Source of the DNA: Mariannaea sp. PMI_226
Taxonomy: Eukaryota > Ascomycota > Sordariomycetes > Hypocreales > Nectriaceae
NCBI GenBank assembly: GCA_024336345.1
Contig: JANFOG010000011.1
Location: 1,178,001 to 1,242,000, forward strand
DNA length: 64,000 bases
Reading direction: 5' to 3'
The notes under the pieces are model-generated. The model made no database searches, was not told the DNA's origin, and worked only from the letters and a program-made list of their open reading frames with translations. This document shows positions 35,514 to 47,027 of this stretch, piece after piece (position 1 is the stretch's first letter; the number at the start of each line of letters is the position of its first letter). Made by a program: the position numbers and the translations under genes.

Positions 35514-37847
35514 GCCAAATTGAAGGTTATAATGACAGACGCAGCGCTTGTTAAGCATCTTTGGCACAACATCATTGGTATCTGAATATTGTTGTTTGAC
35601 TTTCTCTCTTCAGAGAAGGCCCTAGTGAAGAATCAAATCTTTTTACATTATTCATTGTTCTCAACTAATATTACAAATGTCGCGAAATACGCCGCCATAT
35701 TGACCTCTCCTTCTACCCAGTGGCCGACTGATTGCGCTTATGTCTTTCAGCTGGATGCGCACAGCTATTTGCAAATATTTATGTTGCCAAATTGTTTGTT
35801 TAATTAAAACGTCATTGACTTGAAAATGTGCAGGACTGTGGATGCAGGGAAGTTCCGTTGAATTTCTCGATACGGTCTGGTCTATTTTGCTCTTGGTAGT
35901 AGAGACTAATGTAGCGTCAATCGATAATATGCAAGTGTATGATGAGAAGACTCTTGATGTATGATGATTTCGTCGATTTCGCCGGCCTATCCTAGAGGTT
36001 GTGTCAGCTATCATAAAGGTAATCCAACACATCTCTATCTTTGATTATGTCGACCACCTTGTTCTTGGCTTGGTCGTGAATAGTTATGTGTACCCTCTAG
36101 GAAACGACTGCCTTGGAGATTGTGATATGTGCAGAAGTCGATTTGGAGAAAAGTCATCAAAGTACGATAGCTCACCCACACTTACAGACTGAAGGTTGAT
36201 GAAGGTTGTGGCGATGTCCAGCCTTCGTACAAACAACGGTGACCAAAATCTACAACTGAGAGCGGCTAAATGCGATACGGTCCATATCATAGTAGCGAAC
36301 CAATGTATGGAATGGTGCTGCTCAATAAGATGGCTCTTGTACATAGAAACTGATCAGATACAAATAGAAATGAGATAAAAGGAATCAAAATATGAGATAC
36401 GCACGCACGTTCCATTTGCGAGCAGTTAAAGAAATTTCTAGACTCAAATTTCACTCACTACATCGTTGCTCAGCCGTGCTTTTACATTTGTAGAGCCTAT
36501 GCGCCCTATCTAACTAACTCAAGGTGCATACTGAGCTGTTCAAGCCGGAAATGAAGTGTATGAAGGTACCATCCTTACCAGGAAACTTGGACCGTGTCAA
36601 CGATGGATGAAAATGGTGGATGCGGTCTCTTTGTGAAAGGAGGCTGTGTGCCTCATTGTCTCAGTTAATTGTTCCAAACCAGCTAGGTATCCAACGAATG
36701 AGGAATGAGAAGCCCGAGAAAAAAGAACCCATCTAGAATTATTGTCAGTACTATGAAGAAGAACCTCGCCAAATGCAACACACACATATTCAGCTTGCTG
36801 TTGCTCTGAATGACATCCGAGTATCCGTAACCGGACAATGTCATCCCTCGAGTGAAGCGCATTATCATAGACGAGATATGTAGTTTCGGGCCGATTAGCT
36901 GAAGCCTGGTGCTGAGCGCGAGAGTGAGACATCACACAGTGGTTCGCTCATGAATGCATTGGGAAATGATGAATGGAAACGTTGCATCCCTTGCGTCAGG
37001 TGAGCCGTTATATCCAGGTAGGCATATGTGGTTGGATGGTCGAGAGCCGTTTGCTACGTATGAAAGCATACAACGTTTGGCAATGTCACATGAGCAGCTG
37101 CAACCAGGATTCTCTAACGGATATCGCTATGAGAAAGAAGTGCAGTCCCGTCTTCTAATGGGGCTTGAACTGGTTGCACCCTCGTTATCCCTGGTTTGGT
37201 GGACGGGATGAAGACAATGCATTCTGTACTTTTTTTTGTTGGCCAGTCTCAGGCCATCTGTTGATGAGCATTGATTCTTTCATCTCCCTTCAGAGTCATT
37301 GATCGACAATTTTCATGCCGCACAAAAATGTTGAGAAGCACTGGAGGTGTTTCTTATCAAATTATGTGGTCCAGCGGTAGGGCTGAAAGCCGTCAATGAG
37401 TTCTAGAACCGCTGTTGGTATGTGACTCCAAAATTGGAAACGAGCATGCATGTACGACCAAGACAGCTCCGAAGTGTACTGATTTCTCTCTGAAGAGTGA
37501 GTCACCTTGAGAGAATGTGCCACATTACCTTTGGTATCTGTCTATACAGCGAGTTAACTAATGGCGCGTTCAAGGCACAATGCCTCGTCGGAATAGGAAG
37601 AATTCTTAGTCTCACGAGTAATAATCCAGAGTAGGGTGTGTGTCGACTAACACCTTTTGATAGACACTAAGTGGAACCACTGTCGGGTTGGCTTGAGTGT
37701 GTTTTAGATGAGAATTATGAAGTCTCTCCCAATCTGCCTTTGTATATATCTGCAGTCTGGTATTCTGGGATAGATACTAATACATTATGCATTGATATTT
37801 AGATCAGTGTTTACAATAGTGCTTGCCTTTATGCACTGGATAGGGCG
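35514..37847. other. Intergenic, AT-rich, no gene seen
   Basis: A 2.3-kb AT-rich stretch has several open frames of 60-120 codons on both strands. None shows a domain, and they overlap each other in ways typical of chance. Confidence 0.5.
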
Positions 37848-38720
37848 TCACATATCCATGGATGGTTCAAGATCAGTCATTTGCTGAAATCCGTTGCGAC
37901 GGCTCAAATATCGACATCGCTTGAAGAAGATACAACTGTTCTTCCTGGTTAGCTGTCGAAAGGCAAGCCGGGAGGAATATTTCATCAAACTAGATCTTCG
38001 GAACACTTTTCCTGCGTATCTCCTCCATACCATACTGTGGCCGGTCGAAGTATCAGCTTTCCAGTTTTTCTGGAGCAGGCTTAAAGTGAAGCATAAGGTA
38101 CCAACCAGAGAACCAAAGATGGCGAACACAATGAGAACCAAAATCTACCAGGTCCGAAGTTTGAGGATAATACACATCAGGCATCTTGGATGGAGAATAG
38201 CCATAGTACAGCTCCTGGGGGGAAGAAATGTAGAGGGCCATCAACCGTCTTGTTGGTCTTGAGTCTTTGACCAAAATTTCTTTGTAAACTTGAAGTTGCA
38301 AGGATTTGACAAGATCTCAGTCTTCTTTAGAGGTACCTGTTATTCTTAAGTTGCCAGTAGTGTGGTAGAGGTACCCTTATCCTTCTGTTTCCAGCCACAA
38401 GTATCACAAAACTGGAAAGATGAAGAGTTGGTATACTAGCCCAAGCATTCTCATGCGGTGGCTTATTTGCACAAGGTTACCTATTTACCTTCACGATTTC
38501 GTCACGTATCTTGTATCTCGAAGAGATGATCGTTATGAATTACAAGCCTCAAGACAAAAAGCTTTCCAAGGATACTCTCCAAACCAGGAGGTTCCGTCTC
38601 ATTTATCGATTTTCCAACGGAGATTAAGACAAGCATTGCGTTCGGACAAACTGTGTGAAAGAGCACCGCTCAATCTGAGAAATGTAACATCTATCCCTTT
38701 CGCGACCCTAAGGCAAGTGG
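37848..38720 (-). pseudogene. Decayed gene fragments, membrane protein of unknown family
   Basis: Read on the minus strand, a protein-like frame runs from about 38316 (DLVKSLQLQVYKEIL...) through SPQELYYGYSPSKMPDVYY to about 38150. There the coding signal jumps to another frame, which continues with a hydrophobic helix (ILVLIVFAIFGSLVGTLC) and a basic tail to the stop at 37848. A further fragment lies upstream at about 38627-38720 (VAKGIDVTFLRLSGALSHSL) before in-frame stops. The frame change falls inside what would be one continuous segment and no GT-AG intron fits, so a frameshifted, dead gene is more likely than a spliced one. I do not recognise the family. Confidence 0.4.
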
Positions 38721-41212
38721 AGAGTAGTGAAGAAGGATAATAACAAATCAGATAGTGCATAACATGAAGGACTTAAATCTTCACTGTATTTCGCCCTCAC
38801 AAAGTGTAACAGCAATATCCCTGACTATTTAGCGCAAGTTTATCACCATCGCATAACTCTCAGAACAGCTCTCAATCGACTTCTGCTATTTGTTGGAAAT
38901 GATTATATAATGTCACTTATGTATATATGGGTGATATGGAGCCCGGTACGCTCCACTTGCCTTAGGGTCGCGAAAAGGATATTGACTCATTCGATCCCCG
39001 GGCACAACACAGATACTCGACGTGCAGGGCTTTCTAGAATTTCTTTGCCGATCAATGATATCATTTTTACTATCATGGTTGAATGACGTTTAGTAGTGGG
39101 TAACCTCCTTGTCTCACTTGCCCAGCCAATATGGTGTAGATGACTGATTGAACCAGAGAGTAAAGACTCCGAAATCTAGGCTACAGAATCATGTATGCCA
39201 ATCCTACTAATGGACAGCCGAGAGAAATCTTCATCAATCGCCCGGCTTATATGGATTATCTTGACTGTGCTCGGAGTCGGAGGTTGATGTATGCAAGGGT
39301 CGCCTTTGTCTGGCTTCGGGCCGGAACTCCACATTAAACGTCACCCACGAAGATGGTGGCCCCCCATAAGAGGAGACTTCAACAAAAGAAGCTGGTCTGC
39401 CGATTGAATTTGTTCATACATAGAAGCTAAGTCCTAGCCAGGGCACATGGGGCGACCTAGAGCATAACTACCTCCCGTCGGACGGGGATTTCTTCAGCCG
39501 CATGACGCAAGGCGAATTTCTCCGACTTATCGCCTATGTTCCATTTGAAACCCCTTACTTAGGGATGACTCGGTGTGGCTTGCAGATACACTAGGATACA
39601 AAATCTTGCCGGGGAGGGGCGTTAAATCTCCACTACTTGAATGTGGTTCTTACTGGAAGAAGCCATGAAAGCAGCGTGCCCCGTTGCATCTTTGAGCCTC
39701 TACGGCTCTGAACGGTCACCTCTTAAAGTCGTCTCGATTGGGACAGGGTCTCGTGACAAGAGTGAATCTTCGCATCCGTGTCACAATTACGACTCACCAG
39801 TCAACTTGGAATCTGAGTACGGAGTAGTGTGATAATGGAAATGATGCAATATAATTGCTATTTCTCCCCTCAGAAGATTGAGCTGGTTGCAACCTATTTT
39901 GACTCCATGGCCACAACGGTGAATGGTCATGTGGTTGAATAATTGCGGCATTCAGATGCATTGGGGGCCAGGAGGATTGCATCAATACCTATTGCGTGAT
40001 TTTGGAGACGACCAGCGCCCACCATATGGAGGGAGGGGGGTTTGGTATTAGCAACTGAGTGCAGATCCCTTCTGTTTTCAACGCATTGACAGAGGGGACT
40101 CGCCCAATCACATACTAACAAGTGCCGAGGCCGAGCTGAAAGCGGCCGGGGACATTGGTTCCTAACAATCTTCTTTTACAATTGACACAATGGATTTTAA
40201 GCGAGTCATCTCGATCCGGCCCTTTAAGGGGGGAAATTGTCGTCTCAACTTGCTTCTGAAGGAAGGATTTCAGCTACAGGGGAAGTAATCTAGTAACGCA
40301 ATAGTAATGCTCTAGATACAGAGAGCCACCGTTGATGATGGAAATAAACTTGAAAGAACCGCTAGGTATGACCACATCTTGTGGAGATGGTGGAGATTCG
40401 AAATTCTGCTGCCTGCTTTGTCTCCTAGTTGGACTTTTGATTCCAATCGAATAGACCAAGTTTTTCTTCCTCACCTAAGGTGGGTTTTGGCGACGTCATT
40501 GAACCCCGAATAAAAAAATTCTCACGTTCTTGTTGGTCGGATTATGCAAATCATTGGTTATCCTTGCTTATTGAATGACTACGATTTTAAGGTGGAAAGG
40601 AGAGCAGAAGGAAAAAGCACAAAAAATACAATAAAAAATAAAAGAGAAAATAAATCATCAATGTTCTATACTGGTTCCGCTCTCCTCCAGGCCCAGAGTC
40701 TAGACTGTGTCTCACATCGACATCTCCAAGTCCAAAACAGGTGAGACAGACTCTCTGAAACACCTCTGCACATGGAACCGCACCCGGTCTTTGAGCAGAG
40801 GAAAAAAAAAGAGGCTAAGGGACGCCTACTCAACTCCGTAATGCTGCCGCAGACAGGCCGGATATGGCGGCTCGAATTGTGCTGATTGATTTCTCCACAC
40901 CGACTATCTACTCGGGAATGGGCCATGTCTCTGCCGCTTCCAGGGAAACCAGGTGACGGACCAGAAGCGTACAGCATTGTTGAAGGTAGACAAAATGCGT
41001 CAATGAACTGAACATACACCCCTCCCCCCCCTCCTTTGAACGCTTTCAATCCATTTGGAGGTTTTCTGAAAAATGAGTTTATATATCATGCCAATCCCCC
41101 GCCGTGGGGAGAAGTGATAGTCGGTAGAAAGAAAACCTCAGACAGTCGATCATCTAATCTGCCTCATTGGCTTCTCTTCTCTTTCTGTCTCCCGCTTTTT
41201 TTCTCTTTTGCA
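38721..41212. other. Intergenic, no intact gene; leader of the MFS gene
   Basis: AT-rich sequence has scattered short open frames. A short frame at 39641-39832 contains VVSIGTG, which recalls the patatin motif, but nothing around it supports a gene. TACGGAGTA occurs at about 39818. The last 45 bases before the ATG at 41213 are strongly pyrimidine-rich, the usual fungal leader. Confidence 0.5.
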
Positions 41213-43058
41213 ATGTCCAGTCGACACTCTGACGACCCTACACAGGGTGGTGAGATGGCTATCTCACAACACAAAGAAGCTCCCTACGACAGCTCATCTG
41301 GCCATGACGACGGCAGCGACAAGATTCACGTGGGGGTTGGCGGCGTGAAGAAGGAGATTGCAAACGCCAAAATCCCAATTACAGAAAACGATTGCTACAA
41401 GGAGCTTGGCTTCAGTTTCCCCACATGGAAGAAGTGGTACATCCTCACCGTCATCTTCTGGGTGCAAGTCTCCATGAACTTTAACACTTCTCTCTACTCT
41501 AACGCCATTCCTGGAATCGCTGATGAGTTCAACGTCAGCGAGCAAGCCGCTCGATGCGGTGCCATGATCTTTCTGGTTTTATATGCCTTTGGCTGTGAGC
41601 TCTGGGCACCCTGGTCTGAGGAGCTTGGCCGTTGGCCCATTATGCAGCTCTCATTGTTCCTTGTCAACATCTGGCAGCTTCCCGTCGCGTTAGCTCCCAA
41701 CTTTGCTTCCATCATGGTTGGCCGAGCTCTCGGTGGTCTGTCATCGGCTGGTGGCTCGGTAACTCTGGGTATGATTGCGGACATGTGGGATGCTGATACC
41801 CAGCAATACGCTGTCGCCTATGTCGTGTTTTCTTCCGTTGGTGGATCTGTCCTTGGTCCCATCGTCGGTGGTTTTGTCGAGGAGTATCTTCCATGGAGGT
41901 ATGATTACTCCTTCACTCTATTTCTTCAACTGAAAATTTTGTTCACTAACTATCTTCTTACAGGTGGTGCATCTGGATCCAGCTCATCTTTGGAGGTTTC
42001 ATCCAGCTTGTCCACTTCTTTACCGTTCCCGAGACCCGATCCACTATCCTGATGAACCGCATCGCCAAGAAGCGCAGAGAAGAAACTAATGCCAACGTCT
42101 GGGGCCCTGATGAGCTTGTCCCTTTCAGCGAGCGTTTCTCGTGGCGCGAAATCTTCTCTACCTGGACCCGCCCGTTCAAGATGTTCGTCACGGAGCCCAT
42201 CGTCCTCACACTGTCCCTTCTCTCCGGATTCTCCGACGCCCTCATCTTCATGTTTATTCAGTCTTTTGGACTCGTGTATAAGCAGTGGGGATTCAGCACC
42301 ATCGACATTGGACTGGCCTTCATCTCAATCGGTATCGGCTATGTCATCGGCTGGCTTCTTTTCATCCCTGCCATTCGACGCAATATCAAGGAGCGCAAGG
42401 CCAAGCCCAACGATGAACGGGCTCAATATGAGTCTCGCCTGTGGTTCCTCTTGTACACTGCTCCATGCCTCCCAATCGGTCTCATTGGATTTGCCTGGAC
42501 CATCCAGGGACCTCCTATTCATTGGATCGGCTCGATGATTTTCGTCGCCATTGTCGGCATTGCAAACTATGCTATCTGTAAGTTGCTTGCAGTCTTCTAA
42601 ATCAATAACTTGAGATATAAAGTATCCCTTCCTAACATTTTGGTGCAGACATGGCAACAATCGACTACATGATTTGTGCCTACGGTCCATACTCTGCCTC
42701 CGCAACGGGTGGTAACGGATGGGCGCGAGATTTCCTCGCCGGTGTCCTCACTGTCCCTGCTCTTCCCTTCTTCCAAAATATTGGCAAGTCAAGTGGTAAG
42801 AACCTTGAGTATGCTACAACTATTCTGTTCTGTATTGCTTTCATCCTGGTCATTGCTGTGTACGCCATTTACTGGTGGGGACCTACACTGCGTAAGCGAT
42901 CACCATTTGCTCAGAAGCTGGCTGAGGAGCGCCACGAGCTACAGATTGAGGGCCGCCGTGGAAGTATCATGCATGAGGGTAAGTCCAGTCCTGTTACCAA
43001 TGACAAGAAATTTTGCATCTAACGAATGTGGGCAGACAATTTGAAGATGCAAGCGTGA
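41213..43058 (+). CDS. MFS drug:H+ antiporter, DHA1 (polyamine/multidrug) type
   Basis: Four exons encode 550 residues: 41213-41898, 41964-42577, 42649-42978 and 43036-43058. Introns are 41899-41963, 42578-42648 and 42979-43035, all GT-AG, and the last adds only the tail DNLKMQA. An in-frame ATG at 41036 lies in the leader and is not favoured. A ~90-residue hydrophilic N-terminus is followed by twelve predicted helices. The motif-A-like loop is EELGRWPIM, and the DHA1 signature region is GRALGGLSSAGGSVTLGMIADMW followed by GSVLGPIVGGFVEEYLPWRW. Relatives export polyamines, azoles and other toxic compounds across the plasma membrane by proton exchange. The substrate is not predictable. A long cytosolic loop joins the two six-helix halves, as usual. 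Confidence 0.92.
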
Positions 43059-44072
43059 TCTCACTGGTCAGGGAGATTTAATAGCTGATGTGATTTATTG
43101 GTTTCAAGCACGGGGGAGCTTCACATTTGATAAGAATCTGATAGATGTATTTTCAATTAGCGTATTTAGCCTGTATTTTATAAGGCCAAAATAATAATTA
43201 TATCCCTTTGTTATTCTTCTAAAGGCCCCGTCTTCCACTGTTTCTTTGAGTGTGACGACCCTACACTGTTAGGTCGATTCCAGAACAGCTGTGGATCTTG
43301 ATAATAAATTGACCAATCCGCCATATAATAACTCCTCCGAACGCGGAAGCCTTGAAGGCGTTTATATGTTCCTCATCAATTGGTTCATCATTGATGTGAG
43401 CTGTCGCTCCATGCGGGGAACTGGAGTGCCACAGGCTCCAAAACCCGCCCATCTTCAAGTACGAGCCGCTCCATCTTCCCGTGCTGCCCGCAACCTCGGG
43501 AGGGTTGAAATAAATCGACGACGATAGAGCAGAGGCGGAATCTATCCTGCTCATGATATGATATTGGAATCTCATATTCCATTGCATGCACTATTCTAGA
43601 TAAAAGCCGCCTACAGACCATCTTCGAGCCAACTAGACTGTTGACATGTCGTCAACTTTGCGCACCAGCGCAAAGCATATCCTTATATCTACCTACTGTA
43701 CACTCTATTTTTAATACTTATTGTCGACGAAAAACCCACGTCCACGCTTGTAGAAGATAAAACGGAACAACGAAGTCTGCATCACGCCAAGGAGCCAATT
43801 CGAGAAAGGTGTCTTCCATTTCTCTCGAGACCCTCAAATACCTCCTTGATGATTGGAAGGGAACGAGAGGAGAGCCTCTGACGAAAACATTACATGCGGG
43901 AGCCAATAGTTAGTCGACGCCTGCGCCGATCACACCAACTCTAACTCTCATAAGCTCGTCACATGCTGATGTTGGCGCCCAATACGGGCTAAATCTATCA
44001 TTGTGCATATTCTCGTATTCGAGCATCGTCAACTCCTCACTTTGACATCCGATCACGACCTAAGAACAAGAA
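43059..44072. other. Intergenic, no gene seen
   Basis: A 1.0-kb interval lies between the MFS gene and the NmrA-like gene. It has an AT-rich start and short open frames only. Confidence 0.55.
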
Positions 44073-45058
44073 ATGAAGATCACGGTTGCGCCCGCTAGCA
44101 CAAGAACCGGTGCGGCCGTCGTTAGGTGGCTGCTCACAGTCGAGAGTCGATCTGTTCACGTCGATGGACTGTATCGGAACCTTGACAAGGTCCCATCTGA
44201 TTTCGATCGCCATCATGAGTTCAAGGCAACGCAAGCAGATGTATCGGACGCTTCCACTCTTGACTTTTCTGGGAGTGATGTTGTCTTAGCCATTACTCCA
44301 CCAATCTATGATGGTCGAGATATTGCGGCTCATGCTGACTTAGTCTCTCGCAATGTCCGCAGCGCAGCGGAACAAGCAGGTACTGTGAGAAGATTAGTGC
44401 TTCTCAGCAGTGTCGGTGCTCATCTTTCTGAAGGAGTTGTAAGCAAATTTTAATATGGGCGGCAACCGTTTTTCTTTTCCCCCGTTCGAGCATATCAAAC
44501 TGATGCATTTTCTAGGGTGAAATCAAGACAAACCACATTGCTGAGCAGATTTTTGCAGCTGCCAATATCCCAGAAATTATCTTTGTGCGTTGCACGTACT
44601 TCATGGAAAACTGGACAATGGATGTCCGCACACTGAAGGAACCAAAGCCTTACTTCTATACGACCATCACTCCGCTCGATATGAAGGTTCCCATGGTTGC
44701 CATCAACGATATTGGATGTGCTATCGCTACCGAGATTGTCAAGGACACGCCTCCCACAGCGAAGCCTCACATCATTGAACTTAGGGGCCCTGAGGATTAC
44801 TCTTCGCTTGATGTACAACAGGCCTTCTCGGACGTATTGAAAAAGCAGGTGGATGTCAAGGCTGTAGAAAAGGAAGGACTGGATGAGTTTTTTGGTGCTA
44901 TATTTCCTCCGTCAGTCGCAAAAGACTGGACCGAGATGACATTAGCGTTCCTTCCTGGTGGTATCTTGTATAAGAATCCACCGACCGACGAGGTTGTTCG
45001 CGGCGAGACGACATTGGATGAAGCTATCGCGATCGTAAACACTGAGGCGTCGATTTGA
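44073..45058 (+). CDS. NmrA-like / atypical SDR NAD(P)-binding protein
   Basis: Two exons encode 302 residues: 44073-44438 and 44516-45058, with a 77-bp intron at 44439-44515 (GTAAGC...TCTAG) in phase 0. The N-terminus MKITVAPASTRTGAAVVRWLL is a Rossmann beta-alpha unit with a degenerate glycine motif. LVLLSSVGAHLSEG gives the usual SSV strand end, and the C-terminal half has the NmrA-family 'EIIFVRCTYFMENW' segment and 'VPMVAINDIGCAIA'. Members bind NAD(P) and act either as redox sensors that hold transcription factors or as quinone/azo or isoflavone-type reductases. The YxxxK catalytic pair of classical SDRs is not evident, so a sensor role is as likely as an enzyme role. No nearby GATA regulator is seen. 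Confidence 0.85.
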
Positions 45059-45369
45059 TGAAGGGGAGTTCGGGCTGCGTAGTATACTCAGACATTTTTG
45101 ACAATATATGCTCATTTATTATTGTTATTATTGTTTTCTTCCCACATAAAAACCCCAAAAAAACCGTCGTATTCTCTTCTTTCCGGCATCGTGAAGCTCA
45201 ACCTTATCCATCAGATCCTCGGCAATGACGTCGACATGAGCTGCGGGGCCGCGGCCGGCAATTGGCCCGACGGGAACCGATATCGCGGCTCGATCGGGGG
45301 CCGTGGAGTCTTTCAAAGTCTCCCTTCCATTGATTGACAACATCCCAGATAATCTTTATAACCGTAAAA
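45059..45369. promoter_or_regulatory. Short intergenic/promoter of thioesterase gene
   Basis: This 311-bp interval lies between tandem genes. TTATTATTGTTATTATTGTT at 45116-45135 is a small triplet-like repeat in the presumed 3' end of the upstream gene; the rest is GC-richer sequence before the ATG at 45370. Confidence 0.45.
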
Positions 45370-46465
45370 ATGGCCAATCTGATACGATTCAATCAGTCTG
45401 TACGGTGCGTTGCAGTGCCTGCAGCTTTTTCAATTGCTCCTGGTGCTAAGAGCACCTCGCGTCAATTTCACACAACACGTCCGGTACAGAAGAACCACGC
45501 AAACAACCCCCGATGGCTCTCCGAGGCAAAGCAGCGCCTTGTACGATTTCAGGAGCTCGGTGCGCCGCCATTGCAAACCCAGAAGGCCAAGGACTTGTCA
45601 AAGTATCTTGAGAGCCACTGGCTTGAGCTTCTCGCTGGAGGCGAGGGCTTCCTGACAGGCAAGGAATGGAGAGGGCTCGACCAACACCATGTGGCTTGGG
45701 GTGATATGGTAAGAGATTTTTGGGAATATCCTCAATGAAATATGATTTTAGAACTGACTGAGAATTTATTTTCACTTCGAAATTGTAGGACAGCATGGTG
45801 AGGTTGCCCCTATTTTGACCGGTGTGCCATGCCCTAGCTAACAATGGATAACAGGGTAAATATTCCCAAATATTCCCAAAATTCAATATGAAAAAGTTGT
45901 GAACCTAACAATGCACTAGGCCACGTCAATAATGTAATGTACAATAAATATGCCGAATCGGGACGTGTCAACTGGTTGCGCAACTTTGCACGAACGGCCA
46001 GCCCGGAGCACCAGAAGGAGTGGGTTGAACTGATGACACCGCGAAGCGTGGGTCTCATTCTGAGAAGTATCAAGACGGATTACAAATTCGTAAGTGTTCC
46101 ATGAGCACAGCTCATAATCTGACAAAGCGCCACTGACGATGTTACTGGTGAATCAGCCCATGGACTATCCTGATAGAACTACTGTCGTTCACAAGCTTCT
46201 CTCTCCTCCAGGACCGGATTCAGACCACATATTGCTCGAAGCCGCCATCATTTCAGAGCGGCATCAACGCGCTGCAGCACGTTGCTTTGAAGACATTGTC
46301 GTATTCGACTACAGAGTAGCAAAGAAGACGCCCTTGAAAAAATTCATGTTAGACGAGTTCAAGAAGACTTATCAAAAGCAGGAGACAAGTCGGCGCAAGT
46401 GCATTGACGAAATCAATAACTTGTTCAAGGAAATTGAGGAGCTGGAAGCTTCATCGAAGAGCTAG
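45370..46465 (+). CDS. Hotdog-fold (4HBT-like) thioesterase, probably mitochondrial
   Basis: Five coding exons are needed for 275 residues: 45370-45708, 45789-45797 (9 nt), 45855 (1 nt), 45920-46089 and 46157-46465. Introns are 45709-45788, 45798-45854, 45856-45919 and 46090-46156, all GT-AG. They rebuild WGDMDSMGHVNNVMYNKYAE, the conserved hotdog motif with its acidic residue and HVNN turn. The N-terminus is basic and Ser-rich with RQFHTTRPVQ, a likely mitochondrial presequence. The C-terminus is a Lys/Glu-rich coiled coil. The family hydrolyses acyl-CoA or acyl-ACP thioesters; the substrate is unknown. A single-nucleotide exon is very rare; without it the frame stops soon after the motif. 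The family call is firm, and the exon structure needs RNA evidence. Confidence 0.82.
45789..45919 (+). other. 9-nt exon, intron, 1-nt exon, intron in the thioesterase gene
   Basis: After the 9-nt exon GACAGCATG, intron GTGAGG...GCTAAC...AACAG (45798-45854) is followed by a single G (45855). A second intron follows at once, GTAAAT...CCTAAC...CACTAG (45856-45919). Each intron has its own donor, branch and acceptor. Skipping the G shifts the frame into a stop within a few codons. Confidence 0.65.
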
Positions 46466-47027
46466 TTGTCGTGTACGAAGATGCGCCCCTTGGAGATCCT
46501 TATTCTATTGCAGCGGGTAGATATTTATATGAATGAGGTCACTGAAGGGTGTTGCGTAGCGCACTCATCACGCTGTGAATTACTTCCAGCCAATACTATA
46601 CAAATGATTCAACCGACAAAAACAAAAAGAATGGATTTTCCTTCCTAGTTTTTACCAAATTCTCTTCGCTATTTCACAAGGCTAAAATATTTGCATCCCC
46701 TCGTGTTTAATACAGATTGCTCGCGATTGATTGGAGTTTCTCCAACCTCCGAAGTCGGGCTTCTAAGTTGCAGATCGGTTGGAGTGGAATATTTGCAAGT
46801 AGTCGTGAAAGCTTCTAAGATTCAGCCAATCGAGCGCAAGCAGATCTATGACTTGTAATTGCGCATGTTATGTCCTTGATACCCCAAAAGTGGATGATTT
46901 AGACAAGCCATGTTATAAGTGGGTGGCGCACTACATCCGCCTGGGATGCAATACAAAGCTTCTGGTCGAGTTTACGAAGAATACTGAAAAGGATTATGGG
47001 CCTTTACTTAAGTGTGTTTCTTAGTAG
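46466..47027. other. Convergent 3' region, no gene seen
   Basis: A 562-bp AT-rich interval lies between two stop codons. It has no recognisable gene. Confidence 0.6.

Noticed and set aside
36954..37211. 86-codon frame with ATG start
   Set aside because: No domain, overlaps other chance frames and lies in AT-rich DNA without splice-linked continuation.
39641..39832. Short frame containing VVSIGTG, like a patatin domain
   Set aside because: Only seven residues fit; no nucleophile elbow, no oxyanion loop and no exons around it.
41036..41212. Upstream in-frame ATG of the DHA1 transporter
   Set aside because: The extra 59 residues come from a pyrimidine-rich leader and contain a spurious hydrophobic run; the ATG at 41213 has better context and usual family length.
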